Source: Dinoroseobacter sp965279125
Lineage (GTDB): Bacteria > Pseudomonadota > Alphaproteobacteria > Rhodobacterales > Rhodobacteraceae
Direction of reading: 5' to 3'
NCBI GenBank assembly: GCA_965279125.1
Contig: CBDIHL010000043.1
Span: 62,001 to 126,000 of the forward strand
DNA: 64,000 bases
Notes under the pieces: model-generated
Database searches by the model: none
What the model saw: the letters and a program-made list of their open reading frames with translations, nothing else
What the model was told of the DNA's origin: nothing
Part shown: one piece after another, positions 25,591-33,540 of the stretch
Layout of the letters: each line of letters begins with the position of its first letter
How positions within the stretch are numbered: the stretch's first letter is position 1
Translations under genes and position numbers: made by a program

Positions 25591-27234
25591 ATGGCACGCT
25601 TTGTTTTCATCACCGGTGGCGTTGTCTCGTCGCTGGGCAAGGGCCTCGCATCCGCGGCGCTCGGCGCACTGTTACAGGCGCGTGGCTTCTCGGTGCGCTT
25701 GCGCAAACTGGACCCCTATCTGAACGTTGATCCCGGCACGATGAGCCCGTTTGAACACGGCGAGGTTTTCGTCACTGATGACGGGGCCGAGACGGACCTC
25801 GACCTGGGTCACTACGAGCGGTTCACCGGCGTGGCCGCGCGCAAGACCGATTCCGTGTCCTCGGGCCGGGTCTATTCGGACGTTTTGGAAAAAGAGCGGC
25901 GCGGCGATTATCTGGGCAAGACCATTCAGGTCATCCCCCATGTGACCAACGAAATCAAAGACTTCATCAAGATCGGCGAGGACGAGGTCGATTTCATGCT
26001 CTGCGAAATCGGCGGCACAGTCGGCGATATCGAGGGCCTGCCCTTCTTCGAGGCGATCCGCCAGTTCAGCCAAGACAAGCCGCGCGGCGACTGCATCTTC
26101 ATGCACCTGACGCTGCTGCCATGGATGAAGGCGGCGGGCGAGTTGAAGACGAAGCCGACGCAGCACTCGGTCAAGGAACTGCGCTCCATCGGGATCGCGC
26201 CGGATGTGCTGGTGTGTCGCTCCGAAGGGCCTATCCCGGTGAAGGAGCGTGAAAAACTGGCGCTCTTTTGCAATGTGCGCCCGGACTCGGTCATTGCCGC
26301 GCAGGACATGAGCTCGATCTACGACGCGCCTTTGGCCTATCACCGCGAGGGCCTCGATCAAGCCGTGCTTGATGCGTTCCAGATCAGCCCCGCGCCCAAG
26401 CCCGATCTCAGCCGCTGGGAAGACGTCAGCGACCGCGTGCATAACCCCGAGGGCGAGGTGCGCGTCGCGATTGTTGGCAAATATACCCAGCTTGAGGACG
26501 CCTATAAGTCGATTGCCGAGGCGCTGACCCATGGCGGCATGGCCAACCGCGTTAAGGTTAAGATCGAGTGGGTCGATGCCGAGTTATTCGACCGCGAAGA
26601 TTCTGCGCCCTATCTGTCCGGCTACCACGCGATCCTTGTGCCCGGTGGGTTTGGCGAGCGCGGGACCGAGGGCAAGATCAAGGCCGCCGAGTTCGCCCGG
26701 ACCCGCAAGATCCCGTATCTGGGGATCTGTCTGGGGATGCAAATGGCCGTGATCGAGGCCGCGCGCAATCTGGCGGGCATGGACAATGCAGGGTCCGAGG
26801 AGTTTGACCACGAGGCCGGGAAAAAGCGTTTCACGCCCGTGGTGTATCACCTGAAGGAATGGGTGCAGGGCAACCACAAGGTGGAGCGCAAAGTGGGCGA
26901 CGACAAAGGCGGCACGATGCGCTTGGGCTCCTATGATGCGGTGCTGGCCGAGGGGTCGAAAGTGGCCGAGGTTTATGGGACGACCAACATCGAGGAACGC
27001 CACCGCCACCGCTACGAGGTGGACATGAAGTTCCGCGAGGCGCTGGAGGAAAAAGGGTTAATATTTTCGGGCCTGTCGCCCGATGGCCGCCTGCCCGAGA
27101 TCGTGGAAGTTAAGGATCACCCGTGGTTCATCGGGGTCCAGTTCCACCCCGAGCTAAAAAGCAAACCCTTCGCGCCGCATCCGCTGTTCAAGGACTTCGT
27201 AAGGGCGGCGAAAGAGGTGTCGCGGTTGGTCTAG
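25591..27234 (+). CDS. pyrG: CTP synthase
   Basis: 547 residues from ATG 25591 (MARFVFITGGVVSSLGKG), preferred over an ATG 18 bp upstream because it fits the family start and has a GGGGGG ribosome site 10 nt ahead. The synthetase domain (about 1-270) has KLDPYLNVDPGTMSPFEHGEVFVTDDGAETDLDLGHYERF. The C-terminal class I glutaminase has the nucleophile Cys in YLGICLGMQ and His-Glu in VQFHPELKS. The enzyme makes CTP from UTP with glutamine. Confidence 0.98.
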   Translation: MARFVFITGGVVSSLGKGLASAALGALLQARGFSVRLRKLDPYLNVDPGTMSPFEHGEVFVTDDGAETDLDLGHYERFTGVAARKTDSVSSGRVYSDVLEKERRGDYLGKTIQVIPHVTNEIKDFIKIGEDEVDFMLCEIGGTVGDIEGLPFFEAIRQFSQDKPRGDCIFMHLTLLPWMKAAGELKTKPTQHSVKELRSIGIAPDVLVCRSEGPIPVKEREKLALFCNVRPDSVIAAQDMSSIYDAPLAYHREGLDQAVLDAFQISPAPKPDLSRWEDVSDRVHNPEGEVRVAIVGKYTQLEDAYKSIAEALTHGGMANRVKVKIEWVDAELFDREDSAPYLSGYHAILVPGGFGERGTEGKIKAAEFARTRKIPYLGICLGMQMAVIEAARNLAGMDNAGSEEFDHEAGKKRFTPVVYHLKEWVQGNHKVERKVGDDKGGTMRLGSYDAVLAEGSKVAEVYGTTNIEERHRHRYEVDMKFREALEEKGLIFSGLSPDGRLPEIVEVKDHPWFIGVQFHPELKSKPFAPHPLFKDFVRAAKEVSRLV

Positions 27235-27392
27235 TGATCCGCTCGTCGGTACAGCCGTCGAGCCGCGCTGATCCGTCCCCACGGGGCGGCGCAAATCGAC
27301 TTTGGGATCGGATTTGCACCAGCTTAGGTGCTGGACGACCTACCTCTCGCCTGTGCATTGACGAAACGTCCCGCGCCTGAAACGGTCTCGCA

Positions 27393-27860
27393 ATGACCCT
27401 TCTCGACACTCTCTCCGCACGCCTGCGCCCGGATAAGCCCGCAGCCCCCGCTGAGCTCCCTGCCCCCGACGCCCGCCTTGCGATGGCGGCGCTGCTCGTG
27501 CGCATGGCCAAGGCCGACCGCGCTTATCTCTTTGCGGAGCTTCAACAAATCGACCGCGTCCTTGCCGCCCAAAACGACCTTAACCCGGTCGAGGCCGCCC
27601 GCATGCGCGCCAGTGCCGAGCGGCTTGAGGCGGCCCTTCCGAACGCGCCCACATTCGCCCGCGTCATCCGCGACGCCTGCCCCTACGCCGAACGCCTGCG
27701 CTTGATCGAGGCGCTCTGGTCCGTGATCCTCGCCGACGGCCTCAAGCAATCCCAGGAACTCGACGCGATCACCTTGATGGAGCGGGACCTCGAAATCTCC
27801 CCCGAGGATGCCGCCCGCTTGCGCTTCCGCCCGGACACCCACGGCGACGAAACCACCTGA
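27393..27860 (+). CDS. TerB-like protein, paralogue 1
   Basis: 155 residues. Helical TerB/tellurite-resistance-like fold: PDARLAMAALLVRMAKADRAYLFAELQQIDRVL, FARVIRDACPYAERLRLIEALWSVILADGLKQSQELDAI. The usual acidic metal-binding positions of TerB are partly altered (KADRAY instead of a D/E-rich loop). It is clearly related to the second TerB at 29635. Its stop overlaps the rlmJ start (TGATG), so it is translationally coupled to rlmJ. Two hairpins lie in the 27235-27392 gap after pyrG. Confidence 0.8.
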   Translation: MTLLDTLSARLRPDKPAAPAELPAPDARLAMAALLVRMAKADRAYLFAELQQIDRVLAAQNDLNPVEAARMRASAERLEAALPNAPTFARVIRDACPYAERLRLIEALWSVILADGLKQSQELDAITLMERDLEISPEDAARLRFRPDTHGDETT

Positions 27861-28645
27861 TGCTGTCCTACCAACACCTCTACCACGCCGGAAATGCCGC
27901 CGATGTGCACAAGCACGCGCTGCTGGCGCGGACGCTCAACTACCTGACAAAAAAAGACAAACCGCTCAGCTATCTGGAGACGCATTCCGGGCGCGGTCTT
28001 TACGATCTGGGTGCTGAAGAAGCGGTCAAGACAGGCGAGGCCGCGCGTGGCATTCACCGTCTTGCCAGCGGTTTCGCCCCCGACCATCCCTATACCCGCG
28101 CGCTGACCGAGACCCGCACCCGCTTCGGCCCAAGCGCCTATCCCGGCTCGCCCCTGATCGCCGCGACCTTGCTGCGCGCATCGGACAAGCTCCATCTTGC
28201 CGAGCTGCATCCGGGCGAGCATGCCCATCTCGACGCCACGCTCTCGCCGTTCGGGGCCAAGACCCTCAAGGAAGACGGCTGGGCCATGGCGATGTCGCGC
28301 ACCCCGCCGACCCCGCGCCGGGGCCTGATGCTGATCGACCCCTCATGGGAGGTCAAAGACGATTACACCAACGCCCCCAAACGCTTGTCGGACCTGCATA
28401 AGCGCTGGAATGTCGGCATCTTGATGCTGTGGTATCCCATCCTCGTCGATGCGCGCCACACCCCCATGATCCGCGAGATCAAACATGCGCTGCCCGACGC
28501 CCTGATCCACGAGGTCGCCTTCCCGCCCGCGCGTCCCGGCCATGGCATGATCGGCAGCGGTCTGATCGTGGTTAACCCGCCCTATGGGTTCGCCGAAGAA
28601 GCCGCACACGTCAAAGCCCTGTTCGACGCCGACGCCGCGCGCTAG
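27860..28645 (+). CDS. rlmJ: 23S rRNA (adenine(2030)-N(6))-methyltransferase
   Basis: 261 residues. The RlmJ N-terminus MLSYQHLYHAGNAADVHKHALLARTLNYLTKKDKPLSYLETHSGRGLYDL contains the helical insertion and the SAM motif ETHSGRG. Later come LIDPSWEVKDDY, a DPPY-like catalytic position with substitution of the usual PPYE by PSWE, and a C-terminal GSGLIVVNPPYG motif. It methylates A2030 of 23S rRNA. Coupled to the upstream TerB gene. Confidence 0.93.
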   Translation: MLSYQHLYHAGNAADVHKHALLARTLNYLTKKDKPLSYLETHSGRGLYDLGAEEAVKTGEAARGIHRLASGFAPDHPYTRALTETRTRFGPSAYPGSPLIAATLLRASDKLHLAELHPGEHAHLDATLSPFGAKTLKEDGWAMAMSRTPPTPRRGLMLIDPSWEVKDDYTNAPKRLSDLHKRWNVGILMLWYPILVDARHTPMIREIKHALPDALIHEVAFPPARPGHGMIGSGLIVVNPPYGFAEEAAHVKALFDADAAR

Positions 28646-28672
28646 CCTGCCCCAAAGAAGGAGGCGCATATC

Positions 28673-28972
28673 ATGCCCAAAGGCTACTGGATCGCACACG
28701 GGATCGTTCACGACGCGGAGGCTTACGACAAATACCGCGCCGCCAACGGGCCGGTTTTCGCGGAATACGGCGCGAAGTTCCTCGTGCGCGGAGGGGCGCA
28801 GGTGGTGGCCGAGGGCGAGGCGAAACCTAGGACCGTCATCATCGAGTTCCCTACGATTGAAGCGGCCCATGCGTGTTACGCGAGCGCGGGCTACAAGGCC
28901 GCGAAATCCTTGCGAGCTGATCCCGCGATTGCGGTGTCAGACCTGGTGATCGTCGAAGGCTACGATCCCTAA
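28673..28972 (+). CDS. DUF1330 family protein
   Basis: 99 residues with the DUF1330 ferredoxin-like fold: MPKGYWIAHGIVHDAEAYDKYRAANGPVFAEYGAKFLVRGG, then PRTVIIEFPTIEAAHACYASAGYKAAKSLR. A strong ribosome site GGAGG precedes the ATG. Function unknown. Its end overlaps the end of the convergent arsR remnant by a few bases. Confidence 0.9.
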   Translation: MPKGYWIAHGIVHDAEAYDKYRAANGPVFAEYGAKFLVRGGAQVVAEGEAKPRTVIIEFPTIEAAHACYASAGYKAAKSLRADPAIAVSDLVIVEGYDP

Positions 28973-29205
28973 AGCCCGCAACACTTTCTGACCTGCGGAT
29001 CGCCCGCGCAGCAATCCTCCAGCAAGAACTGCACGAGGCCGCCCAAAGTCTCGAACCGGGCGCGGTAGGTGATCGTGCGTGAACGGCGCTCGGCGGACAC
29101 CAAACCCGCCTCGCTCAGCGTCGCCAAGTGAAACGAAGCGCGCGAGGGGCTGGCACCGACCGACCGCGCCACTTCGCCTGCCGACAGGCCCGAGGGCCCC
29201 GACGG
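28969..29205 (-). pseudogene. ArsR/SmtB regulator, 5'-truncated
   Basis: Only the C-terminal two-thirds of an ArsR-type winged-helix repressor remains: GPSGLSAGEVARSVGASPSRASFHLATLSEAGLVSAERRSRTITYRARFETL, ending DCCAGDPQVRKCC, a Cys-rich tail typical of arsenite-sensing members. Upstream of GPSGL the frame stays open but runs antisense through the DUF6428 remnant. It has no start codon and no recognisable first helix (normally about 30 residues). The only in-frame start is a GTG at 29172, inside the DNA-binding helices. Probably a dead gene created by deletion of the divergent promoter region. Confidence 0.75.
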
Positions 29206-29209
29206 CCCC

Positions 29210-29582
29210 TTCGGCGACAGCCCCCACCTGACCGAGGTGACCGTGGCGGATGTGACGGGCTTCGACTGCGCGACGACCCTGCGCCACTGGCGCGAGGTCG
29301 GCCTGCATCTGCGGGACGCCAGCGGGGGGGCCGCAGATGACAGTTGGCAAGCTGCGGAGCATCCTCGCCAAAGCCATCGAGGCCCTCGACGACATAAGCA
29401 CCCTGCCCCTGCACATCGCGGGCGCGCCCGGCAACACCCGCATTGCGCGCTACGACATCGCTGGCGTAACCCAACGCGATGGGGCCCTCACTATCACGCT
29501 CGCCCCGACGCAGACGGTTTGCAAAGCCCTCATGCCCGCCGAGACCGCCCAATCAATCAAGCGCCCCACCTGTTGCGCATGA
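29210..29582 (+). pseudogene. DUF6428 remnant, 5'-truncated and frameshifted
   Basis: Two plus-strand pieces together resemble DUF6428, a family I associate with arsR in Rhodobacterales. The first (about 29210-29330) reads PHLTEVTVADVTGFDCATTLRHWREVGLHLRDASGG. The second (29337-29582) reads MTVGKLRSILAKAIEALDDISTLPLH and ends SIKRPTCCA. They join in one frame only if one G is removed from the G7 run at 29324-29330. The first 30 or so residues expected before PHLTEV are absent, and that stretch instead abuts the arsR remnant. Identification is by memory of the family and should be checked by search. Confidence 0.6.
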
Positions 29583-29634
29583 ATTTCACCCCAAGCGCTT
29601 TTCCTTCCGTCCCCCTCGCCATATATGCCTGTCC

Positions 29635-30075
29635 ATGTTTGGTGATCTTCTCAAAAGCCTGATGGCCCCCGAAACGCCCCGCCTGCCGGAACCTGATGCC
29701 CGCCTCGCGCTTGCAGCGCTGCTTGTGCGGATCGCGCGCTCGGATGGCGATTACGCCGAAAGCGAAGTCGCCCGGATCGACAAAGTGCTGGGCGCGCGCC
29801 ACGGGCTATCGCCGTTCGAGGCGACCGCCCTGCGCAAGGAAGCCGAAGCCTTGGAGGCGCAAGCCCCCGACACGGTGCGCTTCACCCGCGCCATCAAGGA
29901 CGGGGTGGAGTATGAAGACCGCGCGGGCGTGATCGAAGCACTCTGGGATGTGGTGCTGGCCGATGGCGTGCGCGATGAAGAAGAAAACAGCCTGATGCGC
30001 TTGGCCGCCAACCTGCTGGGCGTGTCGGATCGCGATTCAGCGCTCGCGCGCCAGCGTATCGAAGCGCGCGGCTAG
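29635..30075 (+). CDS. TerB-like protein, paralogue 2
   Basis: 146 residues. PDARLALAALLVRIARSDGDYAESEVARIDKVLGARHGLSPFEATALRKEAEALE, then VEYEDRAGVIEALWDVVLADGVRDEEENSLMRLAANLLGV. This copy retains the acidic loops RSDGDYAESE and DGVRDEEE expected for the metal-binding TerB fold, unlike paralogue 1. Probably a cytoplasmic stress-related protein; a specific role in tellurite resistance is not implied. It is followed after 4 bp by a PhnD-like gene. Confidence 0.82.
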   Translation: MFGDLLKSLMAPETPRLPEPDARLALAALLVRIARSDGDYAESEVARIDKVLGARHGLSPFEATALRKEAEALEAQAPDTVRFTRAIKDGVEYEDRAGVIEALWDVVLADGVRDEEENSLMRLAANLLGVSDRDSALARQRIEARG

Positions 30076-30079
30076 CGGC

Positions 30080-30847
30080 ATGATCGCCAGCCTTCCCATG
30101 TATGCGCGCCCCGAGTTGCGCGCCGCCCATGACGCGTTTTGGGGGTTGATCCGCGATGAGTTGCGCGCGCGCGGGGTGTTGGCACCCTACGCACTCGACC
30201 ATACCAGCGGTGTTTGGGAGGCGTGGCAAAGCCCGCAGCTCTGCCTCAGCCAGACCTGCAACTTTCCCTATCGCGCGCGCCTGCACGGCAGCGTGACCTT
30301 GATCGGGGCGGCAGATTACGGCCTCGAAGGCGCATCGCCGGGCCATTACTACAGTCAATTCGTCGTCCGCCACGAGGATACGGCCAAACGCCCTGAGGAC
30401 TTCGCGACCACGCGATTTGCCTATAACGAAGGCCTCAGCCAGTCGGGCTGGGCGAGCCCGCAAAACTGGGCCGCCGCGCACGATTTCGAGTTTCCTGCCA
30501 GCTTCGCCTCCGGCGCGCATCTGGAAAGCGCGCGCGCCGTGGCCGAGGGGCGTGCCGATATTGCCGCGATTGATGCGGTGACCTGGCGGCTGATCCAGCG
30601 CTATGAGGCATTCGCCGACGCGCTCACCACGATCGGGCGCACGGATGAAAGCCCCGGCCTCAGCTTCATCACGCGGCCCGACCAGAACCCCGCGCCCTAT
30701 TTCGATGCCCTGAACGCGGCGCTCGCGGCCCTGCCAGACCCGCACAAATCGGCCCTCGGCATTCAGGCGGTCGTGGCGATCCCGGCCAGCACCTATCTGG
30801 CCATTCCAACGCCGCCCGCGCCCAAAATCTCGGCAAGCGCCTCGTGA
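30080..30847 (+). CDS. PhnD-type periplasmic-binding-fold protein without signal peptide
   Basis: 255 residues. It begins MIASLPMYARPELRAAHDAFWGLIRDELR and has CNFPYRARLHGSVTLIGAADYGLEGASPGHYYSQFVVR and GAHLESARAVAEGRADIAAIDAVTWRL, the phosphate/phosphonate-binding protein fold. It lacks a signal peptide and starts directly with the first beta strand, so it is probably cytoplasmic or non-classical. No phosphonate permease is adjacent; the ABC genes that follow are of the amino-acid type. Substrate unknown. It starts 4 bp after the TerB gene. Confidence 0.75.
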   Translation: MIASLPMYARPELRAAHDAFWGLIRDELRARGVLAPYALDHTSGVWEAWQSPQLCLSQTCNFPYRARLHGSVTLIGAADYGLEGASPGHYYSQFVVRHEDTAKRPEDFATTRFAYNEGLSQSGWASPQNWAAAHDFEFPASFASGAHLESARAVAEGRADIAAIDAVTWRLIQRYEAFADALTTIGRTDESPGLSFITRPDQNPAPYFDALNAALAALPDPHKSALGIQAVVAIPASTYLAIPTPPAPKISASAS

Positions 30848-30935
30848 TCGCGCAACTTCCCTAGCGTCAACCCTTGTAAACACGCCGATTCTGCGCCCTA
30901 TTGGCCCGCAGTTTAACGTCAAAGCCGGGAAACCC

Positions 30936-31713
30936 GTGACCGACACAGCCGCTCCCGTCATCGAAATCCGCGATCTTCACAAAGCCTATGGCGCGCTGGA
31001 GGTCCTCAAGGGCGTCAGCATTTCCGCCAAGCAGGGCGATGTGGTCGCCCTGATCGGCTCGTCCGGGTCCGGCAAATCCACGCTTTTGCGCTGCGCGAAC
31101 CTGCTTGAGGACAGCCAGCAAGGTGAGGTCCTCTTTTGTGGCGAGCCTGTCACCTGGAAAAGGCAAGGGCCTCGCGCGCCGTCCCGCCGACAAACACCAG
31201 ATCACCCGCATCCGCACGAACCTGTCGATGGTGTTCCAGCAGTTCAACCTGTGGGCGCATATGTCGATCCTGCAAAACGTGATGGAAGCACCCGTGACCG
31301 TGCTGAAAGAAGCCGCGAGCGAGGTCGAAACCCGCGCCCGCGCGCTTCTGGAAAAGGTCGGGATCGGCGACAAATGCGACGTCTACCCCGCACAATTATC
31401 AGGGGGCCAGCAGCAACGCGCAGCCATCGCCCGCGCGCTCGCCATGCAGCCCAAAGCGCTGCTGTTCGACGAGCCGACAAGCGCGCTGGATCCCGAGCTA
31501 GAACAAGAGGTGGTCAAGGTCATCAAGGACCTCGCCGCCGAAGGGCGCACGATGCTGATCGTGACCCATGATATGCGGCTGGCAGCAGATGTCGCCAGCC
31601 ACGTGGTCTTTCTTCATCAAGGATTGATCGAGGAAGAAGGCCCTCCGAAAGAGCTGTTTGGCGCGCCAAAATCGACGCGCTTGCAACAGTTCCTAAGCCA
31701 CAGCCTGCATTAA
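30936..31713 (+). pseudogene. Polar amino-acid ABC transporter ATPase, +1 frameshift
   Basis: The N-terminal part (GTG 30936) reads IEIRDLHKAYGALEVLKGVSI and Walker A GSSGSGKSTLLRC up to FCGEPVTWK. The rest continues in the next frame from GKGLARRPADKHQITRIR, with Q-loop MVFQQFNLWAHM, signature LSGGQQQR, Walker B ALLFDEPTSALD and H-loop VTHD. The break is one extra A in the A4 run at 31158-31161; removing one A restores a normal HisP/GlnQ-type ATPase of about 258 residues. The rest of the transporter locus looks intact, so this may be a recent mutation, a base-call error or, less likely, ribosomal slippage. Confidence 0.85.
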
Positions 31714-31755
31714 CGTCAGGCCGGTCAACGACACCAAAAATTGGGAGCTTTAACT

Positions 31756-32475
31756 ATGAAATCACTTATCCTGGGCACCGCCGCCCTTGCCTTCACCGCC
31801 TCTTTCGCGGTCGCCGACACCGTGCGGATGGGCACCGAGGGCGCTTACCCTCCGTATAACTTTCTCAACGATGCAGGCGAGATCGACGGGTTCGAGCGCG
31901 AAGTGGGCGACGAGCTGTGCGCGCGCGCCGAGCTGACCTGCGAGTGGGTCACCAACGATTGGGACAGCATCATCCCGAACCTGACCTCCGGCAACTACGA
32001 CACCATCATCGCCGGCATGAGCATCACCGACGAGCGTGACGAGGTCATCGACTTCACCCAGAACTATTTCCCACCAGCGGCTTCCGCCTATGCGGCGATG
32101 TCCGGCGATGTGGACCTGATGGGCGGCGTGATCGCGGCACAGACCAACACCATTCAGGCGGGCTATGTGGCAGAATCCGGCGCGACCTTGCTGGAATTCG
32201 CAACCCCTGACGAGACCATCGCCGCTGTGCGCAACGGCGAGGCCGATGCGGTGTTCGCCGACAAGGACTTCCTTGCACCAATCGTTGCGGCTGAAGCCGA
32301 GATGATGTGGGCAGGCGACGATGTGGCCCTTGGTGGCGGGATCGGTGTCGGTGTGCGCGAAAGCGATACGGAGCTGAAAGCCAAGCTCGACGCAGCGATC
32401 ACCTCGATGAAAGAGGACGGCTCGTTGAACGCGCTGATCATCAAGTGGTTCGGTGAAGACGCCGCAACCTACTAA
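31756..32475 (+). CDS. Periplasmic polar/basic amino-acid-binding protein
   Basis: 239 residues from ATG 31756, with GGGAG 8 nt ahead. The signal peptide is MKSLILGTAALAFTASFAVA. The mature protein has the PBP2 family-3 pattern: RMGTEGAYPPYNFLNDAGEIDGFEREVGDELC, WDSIIPNLTSGNYDTIIAGMSITDERDEVIDFTQNYF, then a second lobe beginning at about 130. Two cysteines (DELCARAELTCEW) may form the disulfide common in lysine/arginine/ornithine-binding proteins. It delivers the ligand to the permease pair at 33541-35324. A terminator-like hairpin follows. Confidence 0.9.
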   Translation: MKSLILGTAALAFTASFAVADTVRMGTEGAYPPYNFLNDAGEIDGFEREVGDELCARAELTCEWVTNDWDSIIPNLTSGNYDTIIAGMSITDERDEVIDFTQNYFPPAASAYAAMSGDVDLMGGVIAAQTNTIQAGYVAESGATLLEFATPDETIAAVRNGEADAVFADKDFLAPIVAAEAEMMWAGDDVALGGGIGVGVRESDTELKAKLDAAITSMKEDGSLNALIIKWFGEDAATY

Positions 32476-32486
32476 GTGACTTGATC

Positions 32487-32509
32487 GGGGCGGGCTTCGC
32501 GCCTGCCCC
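32487..32509 (+). terminator. Hairpin after the binding-protein gene
   Basis: GGGGCGGGC (32487-32495) pairs with GCCTGCCCC (32501-32509), with one G-T pair, over a TTCGC loop; it starts 11 bp after the stop. No T-run follows, so it may act as partial termination or 3'-end protection, giving excess binding protein as in many ABC operons. Confidence 0.5.
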
Positions 32510-32527
32510 GGCTTACTCTGGCCCGGC

Positions 32528-33445
32528 TCACTCTGCCTCAGCAAGAAGCTCGTAGAGTGTCGAGTGTAACAGCTGCATCTGCCCCCCGAACCGCACGACC
32601 ACCGCGTCTTGGTCCGGCAAAAGATACAGCAACTGCCCCCCATGCCCGAAAAAATACGCAAACGGTCCCGCGGCCGCAGCCCCCGCGCGGTCGAGCACAT
32701 CATGGCGCAGATGCGCGCCGTAAGCGCCAGCGCTGCGTATCTCAGGCGCAAGATCGGGGTTCACAAAACCCTGCCATAGCTCGTCCGGTAACAACGGCGC
32801 GGCCTCCGTGCCGTTGTCCAGAATAAACCGCCCCACCTTTTGCCAATCCCGCGCCGTCGCATAGAGGCAGCAATAGGGCGACACGCCCTCCCCCAGTGAA
32901 TACGTCCGCCAACTTGCGGTCGCCGCGCCCGCAGGCTTCCAGATCACCTCCGACAGAAGGTCGTGCAAAGGCTGGCCGTAAGCCACCTCTACCACCCGGC
33001 CCAGAAGGGCGGTGTTCGCGCTTTGATAATGGAACACACCCTGTTTGGAGGGCTCAATCCAGAGCGCCTCATAGGTCGGCTCCAGCCCGTAGACATGCAG
33101 GCCCCCCAGCGCCGAGAAAGGCGAAAACTGCTCGTCACGGTTCGACTTGGCGGGCTCGGCCCCATAGATTTCCACCTCCACGGCACCGCCGCGATCTAGG
33201 ATCAAGGCCCGCCCGTCCGCTTGGGTGAACCGCGTCAGCACCGCGTTCGATGCGCCGCCGATTGGCGTAGCTCCCACCGGGTCCACGCCGACAACATCCA
33301 CAAACACCCCGCGCGCAGGCCATGTCGGCGCGGGAAATCCCTCGGCCACGAGGACCGGGACTTGCGGCGCGAACACCGCGACGCCCCCAGCGCCTGCGCC
33401 CAAAGCCGCCCCGAGCCCGATCAAACCTGCCCAAATCCGTCGCAT
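32528..33445 (-). CDS. Beta-lactamase-fold serine hydrolase homologue lacking the SxxK motif
   Basis: 305 residues with an N-terminal signal or anchor (about 1-28). The second motif HYQSANTALLGRVVEVAYGQPL (Y-x-N, about 146-167) and C-terminal FFGHGGQLLYLLPDQDAVVVRFGG (HxG, about 273) match class C beta-lactamase-like hydrolases. The region that should hold S-x-x-K, between IYGAEPAKSN and the LHVYGLEP segment, is missing: about 50-60 residues are absent compared with relatives, so the nucleophile is lost. It lies antisense in the middle of the amino-acid transporter locus, between binding protein and permease. It may be inactive or serve a binding role. Confidence 0.65.
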   Translation of the reverse strand: MRRIWAGLIGLGAALGAGAGGVAVFAPQVPVLVAEGFPAPTWPARGVFVDVVGVDPVGATPIGGASNAVLTRFTQADGRALILDRGGAVEVEIYGAEPAKSNRDEQFSPFSALGGLHVYGLEPTYEALWIEPSKQGVFHYQSANTALLGRVVEVAYGQPLHDLLSEVIWKPAGAATASWRTYSLGEGVSPYCCLYATARDWQKVGRFILDNGTEAAPLLPDELWQGFVNPDLAPEIRSAGAYGAHLRHDVLDRAGAAAAGPFAYFFGHGGQLLYLLPDQDAVVVRFGGQMQLLHSTLYELLAEAE

Positions 33446-33540
33446 TCGTGTCCTCGCCCCGCACTTTCTGGCCCGCCAAGACTAGCATCCCACACCCGTT
33501 CCGCTAGTCTCGCCAAAGGCTAGACCTCGGAGGGCACGTC

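Noticed and set aside
29324..29330. G7 tract as a phase-variation switch
   Set aside because: The gene also lacks its 5' end and promoter, so on/off switching would not restore a product.
29237..29662. Plus-strand 141-residue frame through the DUF6428 region as a gene
   Set aside because: Beyond the G7 tract it leaves the DUF6428-like frame and becomes Arg/His/Pro-rich antisense-like sequence; better explained as a frameshifted remnant.
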